Shown: in pieces, positions 39,061 to 50,287 of the stretch
Numbering within the stretch: position 1 is the first letter of the stretch
How the letters are laid out: every line of letters starts with the position of its first letter
DNA from: Mrakia gelida
Taxonomy: Eukaryota; Basidiomycota; Tremellomycetes; Cystofilobasidiales; Mrakiaceae
Direction of reading: 5' to 3'
NCBI GenBank assembly: GCA_024345305.1
Contig: BRON01000020.1
Coordinates: 496,001 to 560,000, forward strand
DNA: 64,000 bases
The notes under the pieces: model-generated
The model's input: the letters and a program-made list of their open reading frames with translations, nothing else
Database searches by the model: none
Told to the model about the DNA's origin: nothing
Made by a program: the position numbers and the translations under genes

Positions 39061-39578
39061 ATGAACTTGTCTTCGTTCGCCAACGTCGGAACTCGACCTG
39101 CACCGAAGTGAGTCTTTCGCTTCTGTCCTTTACGCCTCGTCGTTTTCTGGCTCTACCCAGCTCACGCCTTTCCCCTCCCTCTCGATTGCATAACTTTCAG
39201 GACCTCACAGGTCTCTCGTCCCGTCGTCCTCGTCCTCGCAATCCTGCTTCCTCTGCTCGTCCTCGCGTTCGCCTCGTTTTTCGTCTTTCGCCAGAGAACC
39301 AAACGCCGAGTCCGAGCGAAGTTGGAGAATCAGCTGGATCTAAACCTCGAAGAGCGTCGAGTTGGAGGGCTGGGAGAGGGTAGAGACGGTGTGATGGGAG
39401 ACGGAGCGGGAGCTGAGATCGTCGCGTTTCCTCCGCCTGCTTACGCTCAGGTGAGTTTTGCTTCCGGTGCTTCGAGATTTTTCGTGAGCTGATCAGGTTC
39501 TTTGTATGTGCTCCTCTCTCTCAGTTCGAGTCGAAGAAGTCATCAGGAGAGGAAGGGCGAGGAGGGTCGGGCGATTGA
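39061..39578 (+). CDS. Small single-pass membrane protein with PPxY motif
   Basis: Exons 39061-39107, 39201-39450 and 39525-39578; 351 bases, 116 residues. The protein begins MNLSSFANVGTRPAPKTSQ. It has one strong helix (VVLVLAILLPLLVLAFASFF, about 24-43) followed at once by basic FRQRTKRRVRAK, which predicts a cytosolic C-terminus. Near residue 97 is PPPAY, a PPxY motif that binds WW domains such as those of Rsp5/NEDD4 ubiquitin ligases; the tail ends FESKKSSGEEGRGGSGD. There is no cleavable signal peptide, so it would be a signal-anchor protein. Small PPxY membrane proteins often act as Rsp5 adaptors; here that is inference. I do not recognise orthologs. The gene is absent from simple open-frame views because the first exon is short. 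Confidence 0.65.
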
Positions 39579-39999
39579 GCGACGCGTTCCAGCTTGACGA
39601 CCGGAAGCTACGAGGAATGAACTTTTCTCTCTCGGAAAATCTTTCCGTAGAATTTCCTGGGAGAACCTTGGACCAGAAGAGAGCGAAAACTTGCTAGCCT
39701 CCTTTTTTTCCAAGCGAGGGACCGGCAGGACGAACGCGAGTCGCCCTCAGCCCCACCTCGGTTCGGAAGGGGATCAGAGATTTCACTCGAGCTCCGTTTC
39801 TTTCCCCTTCAACCATCTCTCTCGTAGCCTCTCTCTTTCTCTCAAAAAGGGCTCCATCATTCTTCGCCCCTCTCCCCTCCCTCCGCTCTGGTAGCTCGCC
39901 AGTCTCTTTAATCAAAACAACAACAACTAGGGAGAGTCAAATCAGCTCCTCCGTCACCCCCCTTTCAACCCTTCCCTCCCTCCTCCTCCTCCCTCCTCG
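39579..39999. other. Spacer
   Basis: 3'-UTR of the membrane-protein gene and CT-rich promoter/leader of the PPR gene (TCCCTCCTCC runs up to the ATG). No gene is seen. Confidence 0.5.
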
Positions 40000-42900
40000 A
40001 TGCTCATCCTCCCTAAAGTCCCTCACTCTCTCCGAACTCTCACTCAATCCTTCGCTCGATCTCTCAACCCATCCTCAGGAGGAGCTGCTCAACCGAGTGT
40101 CACCTTCTCCTCCCAAGGATCCTCTGTTCATGTCATAGGCGGAGGAGGACCTTTCACTCACAACTCGGCCTTGCTCGGTGGAGGAGCTCTCACTAGGACA
40201 GGAGGAGGCTCTTCGCCTGGAACGGGGATAGGTTTCGAGAATTGGGCTCCTGCTAGTGGAGGAGGAGGAGGAGCGGGTGCTGGTAGTAGGAACGCTGGAG
40301 CAGGAAGCTACGGAGGATACACGGTCAGTCCAAGCGTCGAGCTCGCTTCGTTCCTTCCTTCCCTTCTCTCTTTTTCGATCTCGATTCGAGGCCATCCTGG
40401 GCTCGGAACCTCCTTCTTTCGACTCAAGGCTGACTCGTATACATACTCCCTCTCTCTTCGTTATTAGGGCCACGCTCGAGCACTCATCCAATCCACTCCT
40501 TCCGCCTCTACCGATCCTACCTCCCTCCTCGACGACGACGACGCCGAACTCCAATCCGCTCTCTCCTCCCATCGACTTCGAGTTCGACAGATCAAACCTC
40601 CCTCCCATCCTCATCCTCGACCAGATCGATCCATCCTCCGACCTCAGAACGACGAACAGCTCAAGATCATCCGAAGGGAATCCATCAGGCTCCCAGAGGT
40701 TCAGAGGAGGTTGAGGTTGGCTTTCGCGGCCAAGGCTGCAGCGAGGGAAGAGCTTCTCGAGCAGGAGCAGGAGATCTCCAACGCCAGGAGGATCGAGGCG
40801 GCTAGGATGCTTGAGGTGGAGAGGGTGGTTGTAGCAGCATCAGTAGAGGTGGCGGTACCAGAGTTGGAGGACGTCGTCGCCGAGGAGGCAGAGGATCAGG
40901 TCGTCGACGAGCGAGGTCGACTCAGGCTCTCAAGCATGGAGAAGAGAGAACGAGGAAGGTCCATCACTCCTTCCCCGTTGATCTTCCTGGCCAGCTCGTC
41001 CCCACTTGGAAAGGAGGTCCTCCAACCATCCACCTCGGCCTCAGCGAGATCGATATCTCATCAGTCGACTCGACGCTACTCGGTCAGCAGCGCGGAGGAG
41101 GTCATCACCAATCAATCGCGACCCGAATCCGACTCCTCCCTCGACCATCTCCTCCTCTCCCCTCGAGGATCTTCCACCAACAAGAAGGAGTTCTCCTCGG
41201 ACAACCCTTTCACCTCCATCCCTCCTCTCGACTCCCTCCTCACGCCTGCCGTCCGTCCGGAAACCTCCAACTCCCTCCTCCTCTCCTCCACCTCGGAACC
41301 TCTCGACCAGCAGGACGTCGCCGACGAAGCCTTTGTCTTCGATGAATTCGACTTCGACACCCTCGGATCCATCAACACTCCCAACCCCGTCGCTCTCCCC
41401 TTCGCCGAACCCACCTCCCTCTCCTCCTCCTCTCCCATCAACTCCCTCGACGCCGAACGACGAGCCACCCTCGAAAACGCCCTTCAGACTCGAGACATCA
41501 GCATCGTCATCGGAGAGGTCGACAAGTACATCGCTCTCCCTCCCTCGGACGTCGTCGAGAACGGAATCCAGCTCCCTCAACAGACGACCAAGACCTACAA
41601 CCTCGCTCTTCGAGCCATGTGCTCGATCCGACCTCCAGGAGCTCCCGTCTCGGAAATCGTCAAGGCCTACTCGGGAATGGTCGCTCAGAACGTCGCTCCG
41701 GACGTCGAGACCTACTCCACCGTCATTCGAGTTCTCTGCGAGCGAGAGGTCGAGATTCAGGAGGCCTTCGCGTTCGAGAAGGAGCTTCGACGAATCCCTC
41801 TCCTCGCCTCTCACGCCCGATCCTTCCGAGCTCCTCCCAACCTCCTCCCTCTCCCCTCCCTCCACACCTTCGTCAACACCCCGGACTTCTCGTCGCTCAA
41901 GGAGGAGAGGAACCTCGATCAGGCCATCAGTCTCTTCACCGCAGCGTCGTCGTTCAGGATCATGGCCACCCATCCGTTCCCCATCGAGGCCTACGACGCG
42001 TTGCTCAAGGCTTGCGCTAAGAGCGGGAGGGCTCAGGATGCCCTCAGGATCTTCGTGAATCTCGAGGAGAAAGTTGGGAAGGAGGGTGGAGAGTTGGGAA
42101 TGTCGTTCAAAACGTGGCAGTCGATGGTGGAGGTTTACGAAAGGCAGGGAGCGATGGACGCGTCGGAGGATGTGTTTGAGGAGTACAGGCAGGCAGAGAT
42201 GGATGGGAGGATTGTGATCAGGGAAGGTCGAGAGAGGTGAGCTTCGTTCTTGTCGTTTTCAGACCGACTCTCGTCGCGCGAAGCTGAAGCTGACCTTCTT
42301 TCTCCCCTCTCCCTCCTTCTCCTTCCGCAGACACATCGACTCGGAACGAATCGTCGTTTGGAACGCCCTCGTCGACGCCTACTTCAAGAACGGAAACCCT
42401 CTTCGAGCCATCGAGATCGTCGAAAGCCTCACCGCTCCCTCCCAACTCGCCGTCTCAGCACCCGGTCACCTCCCTCTCCCCGTCATCCAGGCTTCCACCC
42501 TCACCTCCATCATTCAAGGCTTCATCCAGACGGACGATCTCGACTCGGCTCTCAGCTGGTTCAAGAGGATCGTTCCTGAAGGAGATCACCCAGCTCCCAC
42601 CGGTCTTCCTCCCCTCGAACCCATCGCCTTCGTCTCGCTCCTCTCCATCGCGTCGAGGATTCGAGATCACGACATGTACGACCTCGTCTTCGATCGATTC
42701 ACGGCTCACCCTCCTCGAGGCTACCACTTCCGACCCGTCGAACTCGCCGAGGCCATCCATCTTCATCTGGCAGCAACCGAGAACCCCATGCTCTCGTCGG
42801 AACAGAAGGACTACCACCTCGACAGGATCTTCCACTTCGTCGAGCGATGCGACAGGCACGAGCGATCCAAATACCTTTACCCTCCCTCCATCGCAGGATC

Positions 42901-45699
42901 CCTCCTTCGTCTCCTCATCGAGCAGAACAGGATCGAGGCCATGCCGGACGTCTACAGTCGAGCTCTTCGTTCAGGACAAGAGAACGAGACGGATCCCCTC
43001 GCCGCCGTCAAGTTCCACGCCTACTTCTTCGAATCGGTCGTTCACTGGGTCACCACTCCTGCTCAGAACCCTCTCAACCTCTCCATCGTCGAACGTCTTC
43101 GTCTCGTCGCAACCCTCGTCAAGATCGCCGATGCCGTCGACGTCCCAACCGACCTCACCACCTCTGAACTCGCTCCCAGGATCCTTCACCTCTACCTTCA
43201 GGCCAAGCGAGAAGTCAACGGAGACCTCAGGCTTCTCGAACTCGACAACAACTTCGTTACCATGATCATGCACACCGCCGGACTGGACGATCTCAACCTC
43301 CTCAAGGATCCCGAGACCGCCCACCTCGCAGCCGCGTCGGCGACCTTCGTTCACGACATCGTCGAGCTTCAGCACGCTACGGGGACCAAGTTCAACGTCG
43401 ACTGGACCTTCGGAGCCAGGGCCGTCGTCGCATGCCAGGGAGTCGAGACCGCCATCGAAGTTCTTCGACCTCTCGGAGACGAAGTCCTTTACCTCTCAGG
43501 AGCCGTTCCTCGTCCTTCGATCGGTCGATTCAGTCGCCTCAACCCTGATGTCCCCTCCTTCGTACCCGGAGAGGGATCAACCTTCGAATCCGGACCCAAC
43601 GAGCAGACCAACCAGCAGGAAGCATCGTCGTCGGTCGAGCAGCCCTCCGTGAACCAGGACGCGCCCACTTCAAACCCCCTCCCTCCCTCGTCGGAATACG
43701 AGTCCACCGCCGTCTCCACCGCCGATGCTTCGGAGTACGAGCAATCCCAAACCTCCATCTCCACCTCCGTCCCCACCTCAGACGTCCCAGCAACCCTCGG
43801 CTCGAAACTCCTCTTCGACCAGAACCTCTCCGAGCTCGTCGATCTTCACCACCGATCCGACAGCAAGGTCAGCCCTCTCCAGTCGTACGCCGTCCTTCAA
43901 GATGGACTCTCCCGAGGATACACTCCCTCCGTCAGCGTCCTCGGTCACCTCATCATGGCTCTCGGACGGCTCAAAGACACGGAGAAGGCCAACGAGGTCC
44001 TCGAGCTCGCTCACAACGTTCTCTACGCCGCCGACAAGAAGGACCTGAAGGCTTGGTTCGGCCTCGAGTCCAGCGCCATCGTCGCCTTCGCTCACTGTGG
44101 AGAGATGGATCGAGCCAACTTCCATCGTCACAACATCATCCAAAACGGAGGGAAGCCCAGCGCCGACGGCTACGCTGCTCTCATCAACGGAGCGAAGGAC
44201 ACGACGGACGACGCGTCGATCGCGAGGGAACTCTTCCAGGAAGCGCTCTCGGTCGGAACCAAGCCTCATCTCTTCCTCTACAATACGGTCATCTCCTCCC
44301 TCTCGAAGGCTAGGAAGGCAGAGGAGGCTCTCGCTCTCTTCTACGCGATGCAGGACGGAAAGATCAAGCCCAACACCGTCAGCTACGGAGCGGTCATCGT
44401 GAGTCTCTATCCCTTCCCTCTTCGTTCGTTCCTTCCTCGAGCTCGAGCTCACCTCTTTCTGCTCTCTCTCCTTCCAGAACGGATGCTGTCGAGTTGGAGA
44501 CATCGATACGGCCAGCAGACTCTTTGACGAGATGACCGAGCAGCCCAACTTCAAAGCTCGAGTCCCCCCGTATAAGTTCGTCCCTCCTTTCGCCTCCATC
44601 TTCTCTTCTCGAACCTCGACTGACCTTCCTTCCTTTCTTTCTTCAGCACAATGATGCAGTACTACACCACCGCTCAGCCCGATCGATCTCGTGTCCTCTT
44701 CTACTACGACGAGCTCGTCAACGCCGGAGTCCAACCTTCCTCGCACACCTACAACCTCCTCATGCTCGCTTACGGAACCATCGAGCCGGTCGATCTCAAG
44801 GCTATGGAGAAGGTCTTCTCGATCCTGAGGAAGAAGACCTGGGGAGAGACGACCGTCCAAGGCTTGCATTACGCGACTCTGATCAACTGCCACGGCGCCG
44901 TCGCTCGAGGTTTGTTCTCGTCTTCTTCTCGTCTCGTTGCCTTACTGCTCTTTCGTTCGCTGACCTTTCCGTTCTCCTTCTTTACCCAGACCTCGAGAAG
45001 GCTCTCGCCATCTTCGACTCCATTGCCGTTTCCTACCCCACCCCCAAGAAGGGTTCGAAGCCTCTTCCCGACGCCGTCTGCTGGGAGGCGATCCTCAACG
45101 TCATCCTGGTTCACAAGAGGTTCGACCTCTTCGAGAAGTACACCGAGAGGATGCACAAGTCCGGAACCCCTTCGACGACCTACATCCAGAACGTGAGTTC
45201 AGCGTTCGCTTTGCTCTTCGTTCGCTCTCGAGCTTCGACCTGACAAGCTGACCTCTCTTCTCTCTTCGTTCTTCGACTCAGGTTCTCATCAAGGCTTACT
45301 CGGCGGAGGGGAAGATCGAGAAGGCCAGGGAGGTCTTCGAGGCCATGGAGAACCCTCGAATGGGTGTCGCTGCTCCTCACGGTCACGAAGGCGAGGCGAC
45401 GGAGGACGGGAAGGTCTACCACCAGCCCTCGAGCTACGAGGCGATGATCCGAGCCGAGTTGGGAGCTGGAAACCGAGATCGTGCTGCTGATCTTTGCAAC
45501 ATGATGGAAGGTCGAATGTGTGAGTACTCGCCTTCATCCTCGCTTCGTCTTCGATCTTCATCTGTTTTGTCGCGTCGTCGCTGACCCGACTTCCTCTCCT
45601 CCTTCTTCCCTCGCAGACCCCCTCTCGGTCACCTCTCGAATCCGAAGCATCCTCGGCGAGGCCGACGCTGGAATTATCCCTCCTCCCACCTCAGCTTGA
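40000..45699 (+). CDS. Large pentatricopeptide-repeat (PPR) protein, probably mitochondrial
   Basis: RNA-binding helical-repeat protein expected to act in organelle RNA processing or translation. Exons: 40000-40323, 40468-42236, 42331-44398, 44478-44575, 44647-44909, 44990-45192, 45282-45519, 45617-45699; 5046 bases, 1,681 residues. The start MLILPKVPHSLRTLTQSFARSL is Arg/Ser-rich and lacks acids, fitting a mitochondrial presequence. Glycine-rich, charged and low-complexity stretches run to about residue 480. PPR units are scattered through the rest, for example TKTYNLALRAMCSI, DVETYSTVIRVLCE, IEAYDALLKACAKSGRAQDA, PHLFLYNTVISSLSKARKAEE, PNTVSYGAVINGCC, SSHTYNLLMLAYG and TYIQNVLIKAYSAEGKIEKA. 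A second disordered block lies at about residues 1090-1180. Its length is unusual for a fungal PPR protein. RNA target unknown. Confidence 0.88.
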
Positions 45700-46520
45700 T
45701 CGCCTTCGGTTCTGTTTCATCTCGTCGTTTCGTTTCGTCTCCTTTCCCTTGGACTCTCTTTCGATACCTAGCCTTCTCCTCCTTCCTCAGTGTTTCTTTA
45801 CCCACGGTCGTCCTGTTTTGCTTCGTTCCCTCGCATTTTCTCGTCTCTCAACCCACGCTAGAATCCTTTTTGCATCGTCTTCTTCGGAAGTACACCCCTC
45901 ACCACTCTTCACGCCTTTGTTTGTCTCCTCTCGCTATCTCTCTTGCTCCTCTCGATCTCTTCTCTTTTGGTCTTACCTACTTTTAGTGACTACTAGCTTT
46001 TCTCTTTCAGTGCTTGTATTGCTATCTAATTCTTCTTCGAGCAATCCTTCTGCGTCGTCTCGTCCTCCCTGAAACGGAACGACACTAACGGTTGACCCCT
46101 CCTCCCTTCTCTTCCTGAGCCTTCACGAGTCGCCAGCCTCCTCTTCTCCTTATTCCAAGCCACTACGACCTTGGGGGGCTGAGGTTTTAGCACCGAAGAT
46201 TCAAGGGTCTTCTCGAACGCGAGAAAAGATAACGAGGGCTCTCGTTGAGAGAGACGAAACTTGAGCTCACCATCTCGACTCTCTCCCTCCCTCTCGCTTG
46301 ATCTATCTCCCGAGGTCGTCTATTTTCGGCTCTCGTATCGTAATCGGAGCTAAGCTGATTCAATCAACCTTTAGGTTTCACTTCCTCCTCCTCCTTCGAA
46401 GTGAAACCTGTGACGCGTCGCGTCGAACTCTCTCCCCTTCTTCTCTCCGCGTTCGAGCTCGTTGCAGGGTCGCTGATTCGTTTTTGGCTCTCAGATCCCA
46501 ACCACCATCTTCTCTTCGAC
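45700..46520. other. Spacer, PPR 3'-UTR and GH128 promoter
   Basis: About 820 bases. The first 350 are T/C-rich 3'-UTR sequence with likely poly(A) region around 45985-46020. The second half is the GH128 promoter, with one GACGCGTC near 46412. Long open frames are due to base bias. No gene is seen. Confidence 0.5.
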
Positions 46521-48134
46521 ATGCTCTCCCCAACGAATCTCCTCTTCACCTCTCTCCTTCTCCTTCTGCCTCTCGGAAGCACGATCTCGGACGGTCGATG
46601 CGTTCGCAGAACCTTGACGTCGAGCGTTCGAAAGGCTGGTCTCGCATGGCCCAACTGGGCGGAGGACCAGCCTGAGACGTGGGCGGGGTACATGGGTAAC
46701 AGCTGGTGTAAGCGTTCAACCCTCGTTATCCTCTCTACTGCCTCGAGAACTGATACAGCGCTCGCTTCGTTCAGATTACACCTGGTCGGCCTGGTGGTGA
46801 GATCTCGCTTTTCTTCTCCTCTCGTCCATCTCCGGCCAGCTCATTTCTTCTCCCTCGCTTCTTCTCCGTACTACAGGACTGGAGGGATGGAAGATCTCGA
46901 GTTCGTTCCCATCTTGTGGGGTTGGGACATGGTCGGGGACTTCGAGGGTGCATATCCGTTCTACACTCAGTTCGACGTGAAATATGCTCTCTTCGTCAAC
47001 GAGTGAGCTCTTTATATCTTCCCTCGAGGTCTTCGACTCGTTCTGACTAACTCGTTTGGGTCTGCAGACCTAACAACGCCGGTCAAGCGAACATGGCCGC
47101 CCAATCGGGTTGCAACCTCTGGACTCAGCAGTTCGAGCAGCTGAGGACCGTCGTTCCTGGTATCCAACTCGGAAGTGCTGCTCCAGATAACTCGCCCTCA
47201 GGAAAGCAGTGGCTACTTGTGGGTCTCTTAAAATCTCTTCACTTTGATCAAAACAAGTCGGGACGCGTCGCTGACTTTTCCCTCGTCGTCTCTTCGCAGG
47301 ACTTCGACGCGACCTGCCCCGAGAACAAGCCAGACTTGTGAGTCACCTACCCAAGAGCGCGCTCTACTATCTCAGGCTGACTCTCCGACCGTCGTCTTGG
47401 AGAACAGCATCGCTCTTCACTGGTCAGTCTTCGACGACACCTCGGCTCGCCCTCCCCCATTTCGTTCCCTGACTCCTCTCCTCTCTTCATTCCTTTCAGG
47501 TACGGAACGAACCACCTCGACTTCCAAGCCTACATACTCGACATATATGCCACCTTCCAGAAGCCTATCTGGGTCACCGAGTGAGTTCGAACGCGGTCGT
47601 TTTCCCTTCCATCGAGGTAATCCTGACGCGTCGTCTTTTCTTGTTTCGTCGTCGTCAGATACGCCTGGTAGGTACTCTCGTACCCCTCTTGAAGCAGGAT
47701 GTGCCTTGAGCTGACCATCTATCTCTGTCCTCAGCTCGGCTCAATCAGGCGAGGCTGAATGCACGAAGGAGTATATCGAGGGCGACTTGTAAGTTTGATC
47801 GATCCTTCGTCGTCTTCTTTCTCCCTCCCTGTTCTTTCGCTCGAACTGAACCTCCCCTTCGTTCCCCCTTTCTCTCATAGCTTCACCGGAACCACCATGT
47901 GGATGATCGGCCGACCCGAGGTCACTCGTTTCTCTGAGTTTGGAGCGATGCCTAGTCTGCCCGTGAGTTCGTTTCCGTTCGACTCGACGACGCGTCTGTT
48001 TTCCCCTCGTCGCTGACGGTTTTACGACCTCGCACGTCCGTTCTCAGGCGAGTACGATTGCCAACGCTCTTATGGACTCAACAGGTGGAATTACGGATCT
48101 GGGAGTTCTCTACGCCAACTCGGAGAATCTCTAG
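46521..48134 (+). CDS. Secreted GH128 glycoside hydrolase (beta-1,3-glucanase type)
   Basis: Predicted cell-wall glucan hydrolase of the Asl1/GH128 family. Exons: 46521-46707, 46775-46796, 46877-47002, 47068-47218, 47300-47337, 47408-47422, 47500-47580, 47659-47667, 47734-47787, 47881-47962, 48048-48134; 852 bases, 283 residues. Signal peptide MLSPTNLLFTSLLLLLPLGS. Family blocks in order: AGLAWPNWA, YYTWSAWWTGG, EFVPILWGWD, FVNEPNNAGQANM (the Glu is the acid/base), LGSAAPDN, FIALHWYGTNHLDFQAYI and WVTEYA (the Glu is the nucleophile), then a C-terminal block ending NSENL. Reading through requires a 9-base exon (ATACGCCTG) that sits exactly at the nucleophile strand, a 15-base exon and a 22-base exon; all three keep frame and supply conserved residues. 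No GPI signal is seen. Confidence 0.9.
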
Positions 48135-48704
48135 TTGACCAGCTACGTGACGAGAGGCGTCTCGTCCCGATATCTACTCGTTTCCGGCGATGCTCGAGGG
48201 GAAAAAAAAAGTCGAGCGTGAGCGCGAAAGTGTGCAGGCGCAAGAGGGATCAGAGATGAAAGGAGAGAACGACCTAGAGGGATCAGAGGAGCCGGCGATC
48301 TCTCGTTCCCCTTCGTTGCGACTCTCGTTCGTTGCCCTCACACTGTATTTGAGATTATGCTCTTGGACTTGGATGGACTAAGACTCCCCGTATCTTCTGG
48401 GAGAACTTTTTCGCTCATGAAGCTCAGGTTGAAGGAGGAAGCAGGTTTATCAGTGCGCGCGCGAGGAGGACGCGTCGTCGACCGAGTTCGGAGGGTTGAA
48501 ATGTGACAAAAACTTCCCCGCAGCCTCAAACTCATCTCAAAGATCTCAAAGAACACGTGAATGAAAATTTGCACGCTCTGGTTCTGTCGGAGAAAGCCGC
48601 GATCAAGTTGAGCTTCTGATTTGTGAGCACGAAATCGATTTCATCCCTTCCCCTTCTTGTTTTCCCTTCCCTTTTTCCTTCCAACTCCTTCGACCTCATC
48701 TCAG
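48135..48704. other. Spacer with possible 5'-UTR intron of GCLM
   Basis: About 570 bases. A GTGAGC donor-like site at 48622 and a CTCAG acceptor ending exactly before the ATG at 48705 could form a leader intron of 83 bases, although I see no CTGAC branch. GACGCGTC occurs near 48470. No gene is seen. Confidence 0.35.
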
Positions 48705-49991
48705 ATGCCACAGCCTACTTCCAAGCCCACGACTCTCCTCGTCTTCTCTCCCTCGGCTCATCACCTCTCCCCTCCTCCTCCTCTGACCGAAGCTCACTTT
48801 GCGATCCAACAATCCCTGGCTTCCTCCCTCTCCGCTTCCTCCTCGAACGAAGGTCACACCATCACCGTCCCTTCCCTCGAATACCTCGACCCTCTACCAG
48901 AAGCAGGCTTGCTCTCTTCGGCTCAGAGGCACGAGTTCGATGTTACCGTGAAACTGTTCCTTCCTCCTGGCGCTGGAGATAGCCCGACGAAGGGAGGAGG
49001 AGGAAGGGAGGTCGCCGAGAAGGCGCTTGGAGCTTTGGGGCAGTTGATCGGGGAGGATGTAAAGGTTGATGCTTTCGTTGTCGGATGGGGGGATGTAGAG
49101 TACGATGGAGAGGAGACGGACTTCAGTGGGAAGCCCAAGGTGGTCCAGCCTTGCGGTGGGTTGAAGCTGGCGTCGAGGGAGGAAAGTGAGCTCGGAAGCG
49201 GTTTGCATGGTCTCTCCGATGAGCGGCTCTCGACCTTGCTCGAGTTCTGGAACGTGAGTTTAGACTCTTCTCCATATAAACCATCATCTCATCAATCTGA
49301 CTGACTCGCCGCTGTCGTTGTTTTGACTCTCCAGTCCCTCTCCTCGTCCCCTTCCCTTTCCAAATCCTCCCTCGGCGTCACCTCCTTCTCCCTCCCTCTC
49401 CTCAAATCCTTCCTCTCCTCCCTTCCCCCAACCTCAAGACGTCCAACACTAGACCACCTCAACCTCAAGGACTGCTGCCATATCCCTCAGATCCTCAGCA
49501 ACTACGCCCGCGAGAAGGAGATTCGGCTGGTCTCGAGCTCGGACGTTGGACGTGAGCTTCATCTTCCTCTTCCTTCGTCTACCTTCCCTCAACTCGGCTC
49601 CTTGCCGGACTGAGAGCCTTGTGCTGATGTAAGCTTGTGCTTTGCTCTCTGATAAACCAGAACCCATCACGAAGGGAGGTGTCGGAGAGCTGCTGGGACC
49701 TTATCAAAAGGCTGGAGAGCTGCCCGCTTCGAGCGTCGAGCTCGACTGGACGCTGAAGGTACGTCTCTCTTTCCCTTCTCTTCTTCCTCGCCTTCCAAGG
49801 ACGCGACCCACCCTTACACGCTCTCGCTTTATCTAACAGTACACCATCGTCCACAAGACTCGTGGTCTCGTCATCGACAAAGGGTTCGTCTCCGCCCCCG
49901 TCCTCCCTCCTCGCGTTCGAGCGTGGGCTGACTTTTACTTCTCCTTCTTTTCGATCGCAGATACATCCTTTCGGCCTCGTTCTCTTCTTGA
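48705..49991 (+). CDS. Glutamate-cysteine ligase regulatory (modifier) subunit
   Basis: Regulatory partner of the enzyme for the first step of glutathione synthesis, cytosolic, with an aldo/keto-reductase-like fold. Exons: 48705-49253, 49335-49551, 49661-49758, 49840-49883, 49961-49991; 939 bases, 312 residues. Evidence for the family: TLDHLNLKDCCHIPQILSNY with EIRLVSSSDV, and the end LDWTLKYTIVHKTRGLVI followed by DKGYILSAS, which matches the tail of GCLM proteins. The central VKVDAFVVGWGDVEYDG fits the barrel. The catalytic subunit is not in the window. The call rests on remembered family patterns; a generic aldo/keto-reductase relative is the alternative. Confidence 0.78.
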
Positions 49992-50287
49992 ACGTCGAGC
50001 CTCTCAATATGTTAATGACGGAGTGACCGGGTAGCGCTCGTGAGTGAGCTTTCTTTTCTTCTCGTTCTCGTTCGAAAACAGCGTCGAGCTTGACTGATTC
50101 TTCCCCGCTCTTCTTCCTCTACAGCTTCGAGCCCGTCGTAGATAGAGTGCAGGAGGTGCATACGGACCTTGACTACTACCGTTCGGAGAGTTATGATATT
50201 CATGAAGATCTAATATAGACAGGAACGCGAGGAGAGCAAAGTCGAGGTTCGAACGAGAAAGGAAGGAAAGAGCGCCCGGCGATTCGC
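49992..50287. other. Convergent spacer
   Basis: Region between the stops of the GCLM-type gene and the first MFS gene. Contains splice-like CTTTCAG/CTACAG sites that may belong to a 3'-UTR intron. No gene is seen. Confidence 0.45.

Noticed and set aside
41041..41973. 310-codon minus-strand frame inside the PPR gene
   Set aside because: Shadow of the coding strand; repetitive Glu/Gly/Asp/Arg content and no family resemblance.
43778..44893. 371-codon minus-strand frame inside the PPR gene
   Set aside because: Crosses two well-supported introns of the sense gene and is explained by codon bias on the opposite strand.
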